Shown here piece after piece: positions 45,017-51,452 of a stretch of 51,452 nucleotides of DNA. The translations under genes and the position numbers were made by a program. The notes below the pieces were generated by a model. It saw only the letters and a list, made by a program, of their open reading frames with translations, ran no database searches and was not told the DNA's origin. The stretch's first letter is position 1. Every line of letters starts with the position of its first letter. Source of the DNA: Chitinophagaceae bacterium (GTDB taxonomy: Bacteria; Bacteroidota; Bacteroidia; Chitinophagales; Chitinophagaceae); assembly GCA_947375185.1 (NCBI GenBank), contig CANCEU010000016.1:1-51452 (forward strand), in the 5' to 3' direction.

Positions 45017-46141
45017 ATGTTAAGTAAGTATAAATTGGTAGGTCTTTTGAGTGTTGCTCTTTTTTTAGGCGCAATTTCTAATTCAGCGCAAGCTCAAAAT
45101 GCAAATTTATTAGTGGGCACTTATACGCAAAAAGGAAGCCAAGGTATTTACGTATTTAATTTTGATACCGCCACGGGAAAGGCAATAGAATTAAGCCACA
45201 CGGATAATATTAGCAATCCTGAATTCTTAACCATATCTAAGGATAAGCAGTTTGTGTATGCGACCAACGAAAGCAAAGATGGAATGGTATCTGTTTTTTC
45301 ATTGAAGGCAAATAAATTAAATCTATTACAACAAAAATCAACCAACGGCGCTGACCCATGTTATATTAGTTTAAGTCCCGATGAACACAATATAATGGTC
45401 GCAAATTATACCGGAGGAAGCATCACACAGTTTCATCGTTTTGCAGATGGCTTAATTTCAAACGCACAACAATTTATTCAACACGAAGGCAAAAGTATTG
45501 ATCCTTCAAGACAAGAAAAAGCCCATGTACATGGCGCATTCTTTTCACCAAAAGGTGATTATTTATTAACTCCTGATTTAGGCATGGATAAAGTATTTAT
45601 ATATCCGTATAATAACAATAATAGTATACCATTTGATTTGACAAAATCATCTTACATCACTGCTACACCTGGCGCAGGACCAAGACATATTGCCTTTTCC
45701 AAAAATGGGAAATACCTATATATTGCTGAAGAACTTTTAGGAAGTATAAGTGTTTACCTTTTTAGCAATGGCAAAGCCACTTTCTTGCAAAAAGTTTTCA
45801 CACATCCTGTAAACTATACAGGAGCCCCCGGAACTGCTGATATCCATGTATCACCAGATGGGCAATTTATTTATGTGAGCAACAGGGGTGATGAAAATAA
45901 TATTGCTAAGTTCCCGATTCTAACTAATGGAAAATTAGATGACAAGCAAATGAAGCTTTTTTCTACCTTAGGAAAAAGACCTAGAAATTTTAATATCAGT
46001 CAAGATGGGAATTGGTTATTAGCAGCAAACCAAGATACAGACAACATTGCCGTTTTCAAAATTAACAAGCAAACGGGCGATTTAGCAGACACTGGAAATA
46101 CTATACATGTTTCAATGCCTGTGTGTATACTCTTTTATTAA
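45017..46141 (+). CDS. lactonase-family seven-bladed beta-propeller, exported
   Basis: 374-aa protein with an N-terminal signal peptide (LLSVALFLGAISNSAQAQ) and the repeated propeller pattern of the Pgl/lactonase family. Examples are VGTYTQKGSQGIYVFNFD, DPCYISLSPDEHNIMVANYTGGSI, HVHGAFFSPKGDYLLTPDLGMDKV, GPRHIAFSKNGKYLYIAEEL, ADIHVSPDGQFIYVSNRGDENNIA and RPRNFNISQDGNWLLAANQDTDNIAVF. The family includes 6-phosphogluconolactonase, but an exported protein is unlikely to see that substrate, so it may hydrolyse another lactone or act on sugars released by the GH16 enzyme. Likely cotranscribed with the GH16 gene. Confidence 0.87.
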   Translation: MLSKYKLVGLLSVALFLGAISNSAQAQNANLLVGTYTQKGSQGIYVFNFDTATGKAIELSHTDNISNPEFLTISKDKQFVYATNESKDGMVSVFSLKANKLNLLQQKSTNGADPCYISLSPDEHNIMVANYTGGSITQFHRFADGLISNAQQFIQHEGKSIDPSRQEKAHVHGAFFSPKGDYLLTPDLGMDKVFIYPYNNNNSIPFDLTKSSYITATPGAGPRHIAFSKNGKYLYIAEELLGSISVYLFSNGKATFLQKVFTHPVNYTGAPGTADIHVSPDGQFIYVSNRGDENNIAKFPILTNGKLDDKQMKLFSTLGKRPRNFNISQDGNWLLAANQDTDNIAVFKINKQTGDLADTGNTIHVSMPVCILFY

Positions 46142-46166
46142 TTTGAACAAATAATTTTAGTCAGTA

Positions 46167-46553
46167 CTAATGTTGTTCAAACCAAACTGGATCATCAGAT
46201 GGCCCCTCGGGACACATATAGTTAATGAATAATTCTACACCTACTTCAATATCCTGTAGTGTAGTAATAGAGATGGTTTGGTGCTCAAAGTCCATATCAT
46301 AAGAACAATTTGGATGATTAGAGTGGTTGTATATGGAAATATATCCTAATGCAACTGCTGCCTTTTTGCTATCTGCACCCCATTCAAATATATAATCGTA
46401 CAATAAGGTTTGTTCTAATTTTTCGCGTTCATTTGCAGACATTACAATGACTGGTGCGATTTCAATAATCGTATTAGCTGGAATTGGTTCAGTGGTAAAT
46501 ACCCCTCGCCCCTTATTATTAGATGAAGCAATTGTTAAGAATGGAAGAATCAT
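46167..46553 (-). CDS. small SET-domain protein (putative protein-lysine methyltransferase)
   Basis: 128-aa stand-alone SET domain. N-terminal SNNKGRGVFTTEPIPANTIIEIAPV (SET-N), YISIYNHSNHPNCSYDMD (the NHS.NPN core that binds SAM and lysine) and GVELFINYMC (the pseudoknot Tyr segment GEEL.xxY). These motifs imply SAM-dependent lysine methylation, but a bacterial target is unknown. It is divergent from mgtE across only 46 bp; on its own strand TATATTTA (46558-46565), one mismatch from the -7 consensus, lies 4 nt before the ATG. Confidence 0.88.
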   Translation of the reverse strand: MILPFLTIASSNNKGRGVFTTEPIPANTIIEIAPVIVMSANEREKLEQTLLYDYIFEWGADSKKAAVALGYISIYNHSNHPNCSYDMDFEHQTISITTLQDIEVGVELFINYMCPEGPSDDPVWFEQH

Positions 46554-46599
46554 GACCTAAATATAGGGCATCCTTAGGATTTTTATTAACTTGCACCCC

Positions 46600-47997
46600 A
46601 TGTCAGATGAATTAAAAATAGAAGAAGTTAATTTATCGGAAACTTTCTTGGAAGTGCTCGCTAAAAATGATGAAACACTTTTAAGAGAATTTTTGGATGA
46701 GCAAAATATTAGTGATGTAGTTGAGCTGGTGAACGAGTTCCCAGAACAAGAAGCTACCATCATTGATCATATGACTGTGCACCGTGCCGTAAGTGTTTTT
46801 AAGATTCTAGACATTAATCAACAAAAGGATATCATTAAAGAATTGCCAGCTCGTAAAACAGCTAAAATTCTGAATGAATTACCCCCAGATGACCGTACCG
46901 ACTTTTTCGAGGAATTACCAAAAGCAGCCATTCGAGATTTAATAAAATTATTAGATCCAGAGGAACGTAAAATTACTTTATCATTATTAGGATATCCCGA
47001 AGATAGTGTTGGTCGTTTGATGACACCTGACTATGTTTACGTTTACGAACATTATACAGTTGCACAAGTACTTGCAAATATTCGTAAATATGGCAAGAAA
47101 TATGAAACTATTGATGTCATATATATAATTGATCAAAATGGATGTTTGATAGATGACATACGTATCAGAGATGTATTAATTGAACAACCTGAAGCTATTA
47201 TTAAAGATATTATTGACGGAAGGTATGTAGCTCTAAATGTATACGACGATCAGGAGCATGCAAGTCAGGTTTTCAAAATGAATAATCGCACTGCAATTCC
47301 TGTTGTGGATGATAATAATGTTTTATTGGGAATTGTAACAATTGATGACATTCTTTGGGTAACCAATGAAGAATTTTCCGAGGATATGCAAAAGATGGGA
47401 GGTACTGAAGCTTTGAATGAGCCTTACCTCGACATTTCATTGGGTAAACTTTTCCAAAAGCGTATTACTTGGTTGGTTATTTTGTTTTTAGGTGAAATGT
47501 TTACTGCAACAGCTATGGGCTATTTTGAAGGAGAAATTCAAAAAGCTGTTGTTTTGGCTTTGTTTATTCCATTAATCTTATCAAGTGGAGGAAATTCAGG
47601 ATCACAGGCTTCTACCTTAATTATACAAGCCATGTCGGTGGGTGAAATCACCATTGCGGATTGGTGGAAAATATTAAGAAGAGAATTAATTAGTGGATTA
47701 TTATTAGGAACTGTACTTGGAATCATAGGATTTTTTAGAATCATTATTTGGCATGCTATTAAACCGGGTTTTTATGGAGGACACCCTTACCTAGTTGCAT
47801 TTACGATTGGATTTACTTTATTAGGCGTCGTAATTTGGGGAACTATTGCTGGATCTATGTTACCAATCGTGTTAAAGAAATTAGGAGCCGATCCAGCTGC
47901 TTCATCAGCACCATTTGTGGCAACCCTTGTTGATGTTACAGCACTCATCATTTACTTTAGTGTGGCAATGCTTACTTTGCGAGGTACTTTATTGTAA
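46600..47997 (+). CDS. mgtE: MgtE-type magnesium transporter
   Basis: 465-aa Mg2+ channel/transporter. Order: MgtE N domain of helical repeats (LPARKTAKILNELPPDDRTDFFEELPKAAI), two CBS domains (GRLMTPDYVYVYEHYTVAQVL and IPVVDDNNVLLGIVTIDDIL) that sense Mg2+, a connecting helix, and five transmembrane segments including PLILSSGGNSGSQASTLIIQAM, the conserved pore signature. Start taken at the ATG 46600 (MSDELKIEEVN); an upstream TTG at 46591 is less likely. No M-box-like riboswitch is visible, and the 46-bp 5' region leaves no room for one, so gating by Mg2+ is probably at the protein level. Confidence 0.93.
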   Translation: MSDELKIEEVNLSETFLEVLAKNDETLLREFLDEQNISDVVELVNEFPEQEATIIDHMTVHRAVSVFKILDINQQKDIIKELPARKTAKILNELPPDDRTDFFEELPKAAIRDLIKLLDPEERKITLSLLGYPEDSVGRLMTPDYVYVYEHYTVAQVLANIRKYGKKYETIDVIYIIDQNGCLIDDIRIRDVLIEQPEAIIKDIIDGRYVALNVYDDQEHASQVFKMNNRTAIPVVDDNNVLLGIVTIDDILWVTNEEFSEDMQKMGGTEALNEPYLDISLGKLFQKRITWLVILFLGEMFTATAMGYFEGEIQKAVVLALFIPLILSSGGNSGSQASTLIIQAMSVGEITIADWWKILRRELISGLLLGTVLGIIGFFRIIIWHAIKPGFYGGHPYLVAFTIGFTLLGVVIWGTIAGSMLPIVLKKLGADPAASSAPFVATLVDVTALIIYFSVAMLTLRGTLL

Positions 47998-48014
47998 TTG
48001 TGTTTACAATAAAA

Positions 48015-48620
48015 TTACAGTTGAGATTGTAATAAATTTTTAACGCTACTTTCCCAATCTTCTTTTGTGATACTTAAGACAATGGAGTCTCTTCTTGTTC
48101 CATCAGGCTTTGGCAAATGACTACGTAAAACACCTTCAATCGTACAACCAATTTTTTGCATGGCAGCAATACTTCTTTTATTATTATTGTCTGCCCTAAA
48201 TTCTACTCTTTTAAAATACATTTGTTCAAAAGCAAATTGTAATAATAAAAATTTACAATGTTGATTAAGACCCGTACCCCAAACTTTTTTACTGTACCAA
48301 GTATAGCCTAATTGAGTTGTTTCAAATCCTGATTGAATATCATAAAAACGGGTACTTCCTACATAAGCTTGAGTAACTTTATCATAAACGATAAAAGCAT
48401 ACGCAAATTTATCAGTTCTAGACTGAATAGCGGATTCTATATACCCTCTCAAATCGGCAGGTTTTTGAATAGCAACCAATGAAAACTGCCATAATTCCGG
48501 CTCATTGATTACATATTCCTCCAATAATGAAATGTCCGAAATCGATACAGGTCTTAAAATAACGCGTTCATCTTCTAAAACATAGTCTTTTGCGAAATCA
48601 AATTGGCTATTGCTTGACAT
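48015..48620 (-). CDS. GNAT family N-acetyltransferase (RimJ/RimL-like)
   Basis: 201-aa acetyl-CoA-dependent acetyltransferase. The N-terminal ERVILRPVSISDISLLEEYV, the central VGSTRFYDIQSGFETTQLGYTWYSKKVWGTGLNQHCKFLLLQFAFEQ segment (acetyl-CoA-binding loop WGTGLNQHCK) and FRADNNNKRSIAAMQKIGCTIEGVLRSH are typical of the Acetyltransf_3/RimJ-RimL group. That group acetylates ribosomal protein N-termini or small amines; the substrate here is unknown. It is divergent from glmS and convergent with mgtE. Confidence 0.88.
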   Translation of the reverse strand: MSSNSQFDFAKDYVLEDERVILRPVSISDISLLEEYVINEPELWQFSLVAIQKPADLRGYIESAIQSRTDKFAYAFIVYDKVTQAYVGSTRFYDIQSGFETTQLGYTWYSKKVWGTGLNQHCKFLLLQFAFEQMYFKRVEFRADNNNKRSIAAMQKIGCTIEGVLRSHLPKPDGTRRDSIVLSITKEDWESSVKNLLQSQL

Positions 48621-48639
48621 ATAGTTCCGTTTTAATGTT

Positions 48640-48647
48640 TATTTTTG
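48640..48647 (+). promoter_or_regulatory. putative glmS promoter -7 box
   Basis: TATTTTTG matches TAnnTTTG, 34 nt before the glmS ATG. A TTG lies at 48614-48616 (23-nt spacer). No glmS ribozyme is expected or visible in the short leader. Confidence 0.5.
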
Positions 48648-48681
48648 CTCAAATTATTGAATTTAACTCAAATCATAAATT

Positions 48682-50520
48682 ATGTGCGGAATTGTAGGAT
48701 ATATTGGTCATAGAGAAGCGTACCCGATTGTTTTAAAAGGTTTAAAGCGTTTGGAATACCGTGGTTATGATAGCACAGGGGTTGCTATTATTCAAGATGG
48801 TAATTTACAAGTCCATAAAAAGAAAGGCAAGGTTGCTGAATTAGAAGATGCTGTTGTTGGTAAAAATATGCATTCACATATTTGTATTGGCCACACACGT
48901 TGGGCAACACATGGTGAACCATCTGATCGTAATGCGCATCCTCACTTATCCAACAATGGTCGTTTAGCCATGTTGCATAATGGTATTATTGAAAACTATG
49001 CACAAATCAAACAAGAGTTAACTACAAAGGGATATACATTTAAGAGTGATACAGATACCGAAGTATTATTAAATTTTATTCAAGATATCCAAGATAATAA
49101 CAAAGGAACTTTAGAAGAAGCATTAAGAATTGCATTAAAAAGAATCGTTGGTGCTTATTGTATTTTATTAATTGACCAAGACGATCCTGAAACAATTATT
49201 GCAGCACGTAAGGGAAGTCCATTGGTAATTGGCATTGGCAAGGGCGAACATTTTTTAGCTAGTGATGCCTCTCCTATTATTGAATATACCAAGGAAGTGG
49301 TTTATGTGAACGATTATGAAATTGCAATTGTAAAAGCGGACGAAATAATCTTAAAAAATTTAGGGAACGAAAAGCAAACTCCCTTCATTCAAAAATTAGA
49401 TATGGAATTAGCGGCAATTGAAAAAGGCGGCTATGACCATTTTATGTTGAAAGAAATTTTTGAACAACCTGATACCATATTTGACTGCTTAAGAGGCCGA
49501 TTATTACATGAACAACATCAAATTGTAATGGCGGGCGTTGATAATCATATTGAAGCATTAACAAAGGCATCAAGAATTATGATTGTTGCTTGTGGTACAA
49601 GCTGGCATGCTGGACTCGTTGCAGAATATATGATTGAAGAGCTATGTCGTATTCCTGTGGAAGTGGAATATGCCTCTGAATTTAGATATCGTAACCCAGT
49701 TATTCATCCAGGTGATGTAATCATTGCCATTTCTCAAAGTGGGGAAACAGCTGATACTTTAGTTGCTTTAGAAAGTGCAAAAGAAAAAGGCGCATTTATT
49801 TTTGGTGTAGTGAACGCTGTGGGAAGTAGCATTGCTCGTTTATCACATGCAGGTGCCTACACGCATGCTGGTCCTGAAATTGGTGTAGCCAGCACAAAAG
49901 CTTTTACTGGTCAATTAGCGGTGTTAAGTATGATGGCCTTAAAAATGGCAAAAGCAAAAGGCAGCATCAGTGATGAACGTTACGTTCATTTAGTAAATGA
50001 GTTGGCTTCAGTTCCTGAAAAAGTAAAAGAAATTTTAGCAGATACATCTAAGATTGAAAGTATCGCTCAACAATACAAAGGCGCATCTGACTTTTTATAT
50101 TTAGGTCGCGGTTATAATTTTCCTATCGCATTGGAAGGTGCCTTAAAATTAAAAGAGATAACTTATATCCATGCCGAAGGGTACCCTGCTGCCGAAATGA
50201 AGCATGGCCCAATTGCATTAGTTGACGAAAACCTTCCCGTTGTATTTGTAGCAACGAAAGACCTTTATTATGAAAAGGTAGTATCTAATATTCAAGAAAT
50301 TAAAGCTAGAAAAGGTCAAGTAATAGCCGTTGCTACCATTGGGGATAATGTATTGCCAACTATGTCTGACAATATTATGTTTGTGCCTGACATTGATGAA
50401 GTTATTGCACCTCTTTTAAGCGTTATACCTTTACAATTGTTAAGTTACTACGTGGGCATTTACAAAGGTATTGATGTTGACAAACCGAGAAATTTAGCCA
50501 AGTCGGTTACGGTGGAATAA
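48682..50520 (+). CDS. glmS: glutamine-fructose-6-phosphate aminotransferase (isomerizing)
   Basis: 612-aa enzyme making glucosamine-6-phosphate, which GlmM (first part of this window) converts further. The N-terminal Ntn amidotransferase begins MCGIVGYIGHREAYPIVLKG with Cys2 (after Met removal) as nucleophile, and has HTRWATHGEPSDRNAHPH. Two SIS isomerase domains follow (CGTSWHAGLVAEYM, AISQSGETADTL and RGYNFPIALEGALKLKE, EMKHGPIALVDE), and the chain ends DKPRNLAKSVTVE, the conserved GlmS C-terminus used as the Tn7 target in other bacteria. The 3' side is occupied by accessory-looking sequence. Confidence 0.97.
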   Translation: MCGIVGYIGHREAYPIVLKGLKRLEYRGYDSTGVAIIQDGNLQVHKKKGKVAELEDAVVGKNMHSHICIGHTRWATHGEPSDRNAHPHLSNNGRLAMLHNGIIENYAQIKQELTTKGYTFKSDTDTEVLLNFIQDIQDNNKGTLEEALRIALKRIVGAYCILLIDQDDPETIIAARKGSPLVIGIGKGEHFLASDASPIIEYTKEVVYVNDYEIAIVKADEIILKNLGNEKQTPFIQKLDMELAAIEKGGYDHFMLKEIFEQPDTIFDCLRGRLLHEQHQIVMAGVDNHIEALTKASRIMIVACGTSWHAGLVAEYMIEELCRIPVEVEYASEFRYRNPVIHPGDVIIAISQSGETADTLVALESAKEKGAFIFGVVNAVGSSIARLSHAGAYTHAGPEIGVASTKAFTGQLAVLSMMALKMAKAKGSISDERYVHLVNELASVPEKVKEILADTSKIESIAQQYKGASDFLYLGRGYNFPIALEGALKLKEITYIHAEGYPAAEMKHGPIALVDENLPVVFVATKDLYYEKVVSNIQEIKARKGQVIAVATIGDNVLPTMSDNIMFVPDIDEVIAPLLSVIPLQLLSYYVGIYKGIDVDKPRNLAKSVTVE

Positions 50521-50522
50521 AA

Positions 50523-50888
50523 GAAACAGGTCATTTTTCTTACCCCTACATCTTACTTGTAAAATTTAATATTACAATAGAATCAACATCTTTTTGGGAG
50601 TCCAACTATAAGGATTCCCAAGTTGATTTATTTGAAAAAATCAGAGGTTATAAAGAGAATATTCTTACCCCTATTGGGTATAGAAAAATCTCAAAAATCT
50701 TAAATAATGAAGGAGTTCTAACTCCTGAAGGTCACCCCTTTTCTCCTCCTCATGTTTTTGGAATCTACAAAAAAGGGAAAATAAGAATGGAGAGAGTAAA
50801 TCGAAAGGATATTGTTATAGTTTCCCAACCAATTGTGGAGGTTTTCAAGACAGTTGAATCTATGTTCGAATCCTACAACAGAGAGTAA
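50523..50888 (+). pseudogene. start-less fragment resembling a serine-recombinase C-terminal region
   Basis: This frame is open from 50481, inside the glmS end, to a TAA at 50886-50888, with no ATG, GTG or TTG before an internal Met at about 50786. The translation from about 50640 reads IRGYKENILTPIGYRKISKI, then LNNEGVLTPEGHPFSPPHVF and GIYKKGKIRMERVNRKDIVI. It resembles the winged-helix 'recombinase' domain of large serine recombinases (GxxxIxxxLNxxGxxTPxG...). The catalytic resolvase domain is absent. Two hairpins also lie here (50594-50621 and 50712-50724), which leaves a noncoding reading possible. Best view: a 5'-truncated gene remnant at the 3' side of glmS. I could not test homology. 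Confidence 0.45.
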
Positions 50889-50946
50889 TTTCAATATTTT
50901 TATCATTTTTTTTCGTTTTCCATCACTCCTTGATACTTATATACAA

Positions 50947-51250
50947 ACTCATTACAAATTCATCTTTGAAGGTGGTTGAATATTTGAGTTAGAGTGATAT
51001 GAGAGTATTGAATTGGGTTTTTAACTCCACCTTACCAATTCGTGAAATTATATTTAAAATCCTTCGGTTTCAATCCACCATTGTTTGAAATAACAAAAAC
51101 GGAGGGGTGGATTCCAATCAGGTAGAACCGAGGTAAGATTGGAATATGGAGGAATAGTGTGAATACTCCCTGGTGTTGAACGAAAAACAACACTTCACCC
51201 CCACCTTCACTCATTACTTTAATTAGATAGTGAGGAAGGTGGGGTGTATC
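50947..51250 (+). other. noncoding region packed with nested inverted repeats, possible structured RNA or mobile-element end
   Basis: Complementary pairs nest in order: GAGTATT (51003) with AATACTC (51162), CTCCA (51025) with TGGAG (51147), CTTACC (51031) with GGTAAG (51132), CGGTT (51065) with AACCG (51126), AATCCACC (51072) with GGTGGATT (51106) and TTGTT (51081) with AACAA (51092). Competing pairs exist, such as ATTCCAATC (51111) with GATTGGAAT (51137). Two further hairpins follow: GTGTTG/CAACAC (51173-51193) and a 16-bp bulged stem (51196-51213 with 51231-51246). A 9-bp direct repeat ACTCATTAC occurs at 50947 and 51209. No credible ORF lies on either strand. The short gene at 51279 begins 28 bp after it. 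Strand is assumed from that gene. Confidence 0.5.
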
Positions 51251-51278
51251 CCTCTAACAACACATAAAACTATATACA

Positions 51279-51452
51279 ATGAAAAAACCAATACTAACAA
51301 AAGAAGAGATAAAATGGATGATGGATAATATGGATGAAGTAGTATCCGAATTAAGAAGGAAATCAGAACTGGTAAAGAACTTCTATCAAGAATTAGAAAT
51401 ATATAGAGTAAATAAGGATAGAGTTGGGTACGATAGAATGTTCAGTAAATTA
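51279..51452 (+). CDS. hypothetical protein, 3' end beyond window
   Basis: ATG at 51279-51281 opens a frame of 58 codons that continues past the window end. The translation (MKKPILTKEEIKWMMDNMDE and onward, with EVVSELRRKSELVKNFYQEL) is highly charged and predicted helical, perhaps coiled coil. No family is recognised. A purine-poor upstream ATATACA gives no classical ribosome-binding site, as is common in Bacteroidota. It lies just downstream of the repeat-rich noncoding block and is likely part of the same accessory segment. Confidence 0.5.
   Translation, partial: MKKPILTKEEIKWMMDNMDEVVSELRRKSELVKNFYQELEIYRVNKDRVGYDRMFSKL

Noticed and set aside
46554..46599. Magnesium riboswitch before mgtE
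   Set aside because: Only 46 bp separate mgtE from the divergent gene, far too short for an M-box.
51032..51214. A 60-codon minus-strand ORF inside the repeat-rich block
   Set aside because: Its sequence has no recognisable domain and simply follows the inverted-repeat arms; the region looks noncoding.
51173..51250. Integron attC site
   Set aside because: There are imperfect hairpins, but I could not find paired RYYYAAC and GTTRRRY core boxes in the right arrangement, nor an integrase gene.
50947..51278. Group II intron, retron or glmS ribozyme
   Set aside because: No domain V-like hairpin, no reverse transcriptase and no msr/msd pattern; the glmS ribozyme lies upstream of glmS in Firmicutes and is not expected downstream.

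Overview
The window is AT-rich chromosomal DNA from a member of the Bacteroidota, most likely the Chitinophagaceae (for example a Sediminibacterium-like organism; the family is inferred). The evidence is promoter boxes of the form TAnnTTTG with an upstream TTG, GT117/DUF2723, DUF6702 and DUF4369 proteins, a CarboxypepD_reg/plug/barrel outer-membrane protein, and a UpxY-type NusG paralog. No rRNA, CRISPR array or complete insertion sequence was seen.

Layout. 1-5.6 kb: two tandem M1 zinc aminopeptidase genes (one cut by the window edge, one interrupted by an in-frame TAA), a HupE/UreJ-like membrane protein and a DUF6702 protein. 5.6-13.6 kb: an ArnT-like glycosyltransferase, a PAP2 phosphatase, GlmM, a cysteine desulfurase and a large GT117-like membrane protein, with a 44-bp perfect palindrome between the last two. 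13.7-21.3 kb: MtaB, an orphan UpxY/NusG-like factor, a tail-specific protease, tRNA-His(GTG), a DUF445 protein and an outer-membrane beta-barrel protein. 21.3-28.1 kb: protein-isoaspartate methyltransferase, a second phosphohexomutase, a two-gene Fe-S (HdrC/LutA-like) module, a conserved hypothetical, an ArsC/Spx-like protein and a TlpA-like thioredoxin.

28.2-44.1 kb is the most interesting part. It is one long minus-strand array holding the complete histidine and tryptophan pathways. Read 5' to 3' it runs: his promoter and attenuator, hisG-hisD-hisC, a sugar-dehydrogenase/cytochrome c pair, hisB, trp promoter and attenuator, trpE-G-D-C-F-B-A, hisH-hisA-hisF-hisIE. Each half starts with an unannotated short leader peptide. 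The his leader encodes HIHHHH (MNLNNHIHHHHLLSKG). The trp leader encodes WWWH (MIMRKTNNIWWWHANSVGVL). Both are followed by an intrinsic terminator whose 5' arm can pair instead with an 8-nt segment overlapping or lying just inside the end of the leader ORF. That is the layout of ribosome-mediated attenuation. Because hisHAF-hisIE lie downstream of the trp attenuator, the single His codon right after the three Trp codons suggests a two-amino-acid sensor.

44.1-50.5 kb: a secreted GH16 glucanase lipoprotein, a lactonase-type beta-propeller, a small SET-domain protein, MgtE, a GNAT acetyltransferase and GlmS. After glmS the character changes. There is a start-less reading frame resembling the C-terminal part of a large serine recombinase, then about 300 bp packed with nested inverted repeats, then a short gene cut off by the window end. 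This looks like the edge of an accessory region at the 3' end of glmS.
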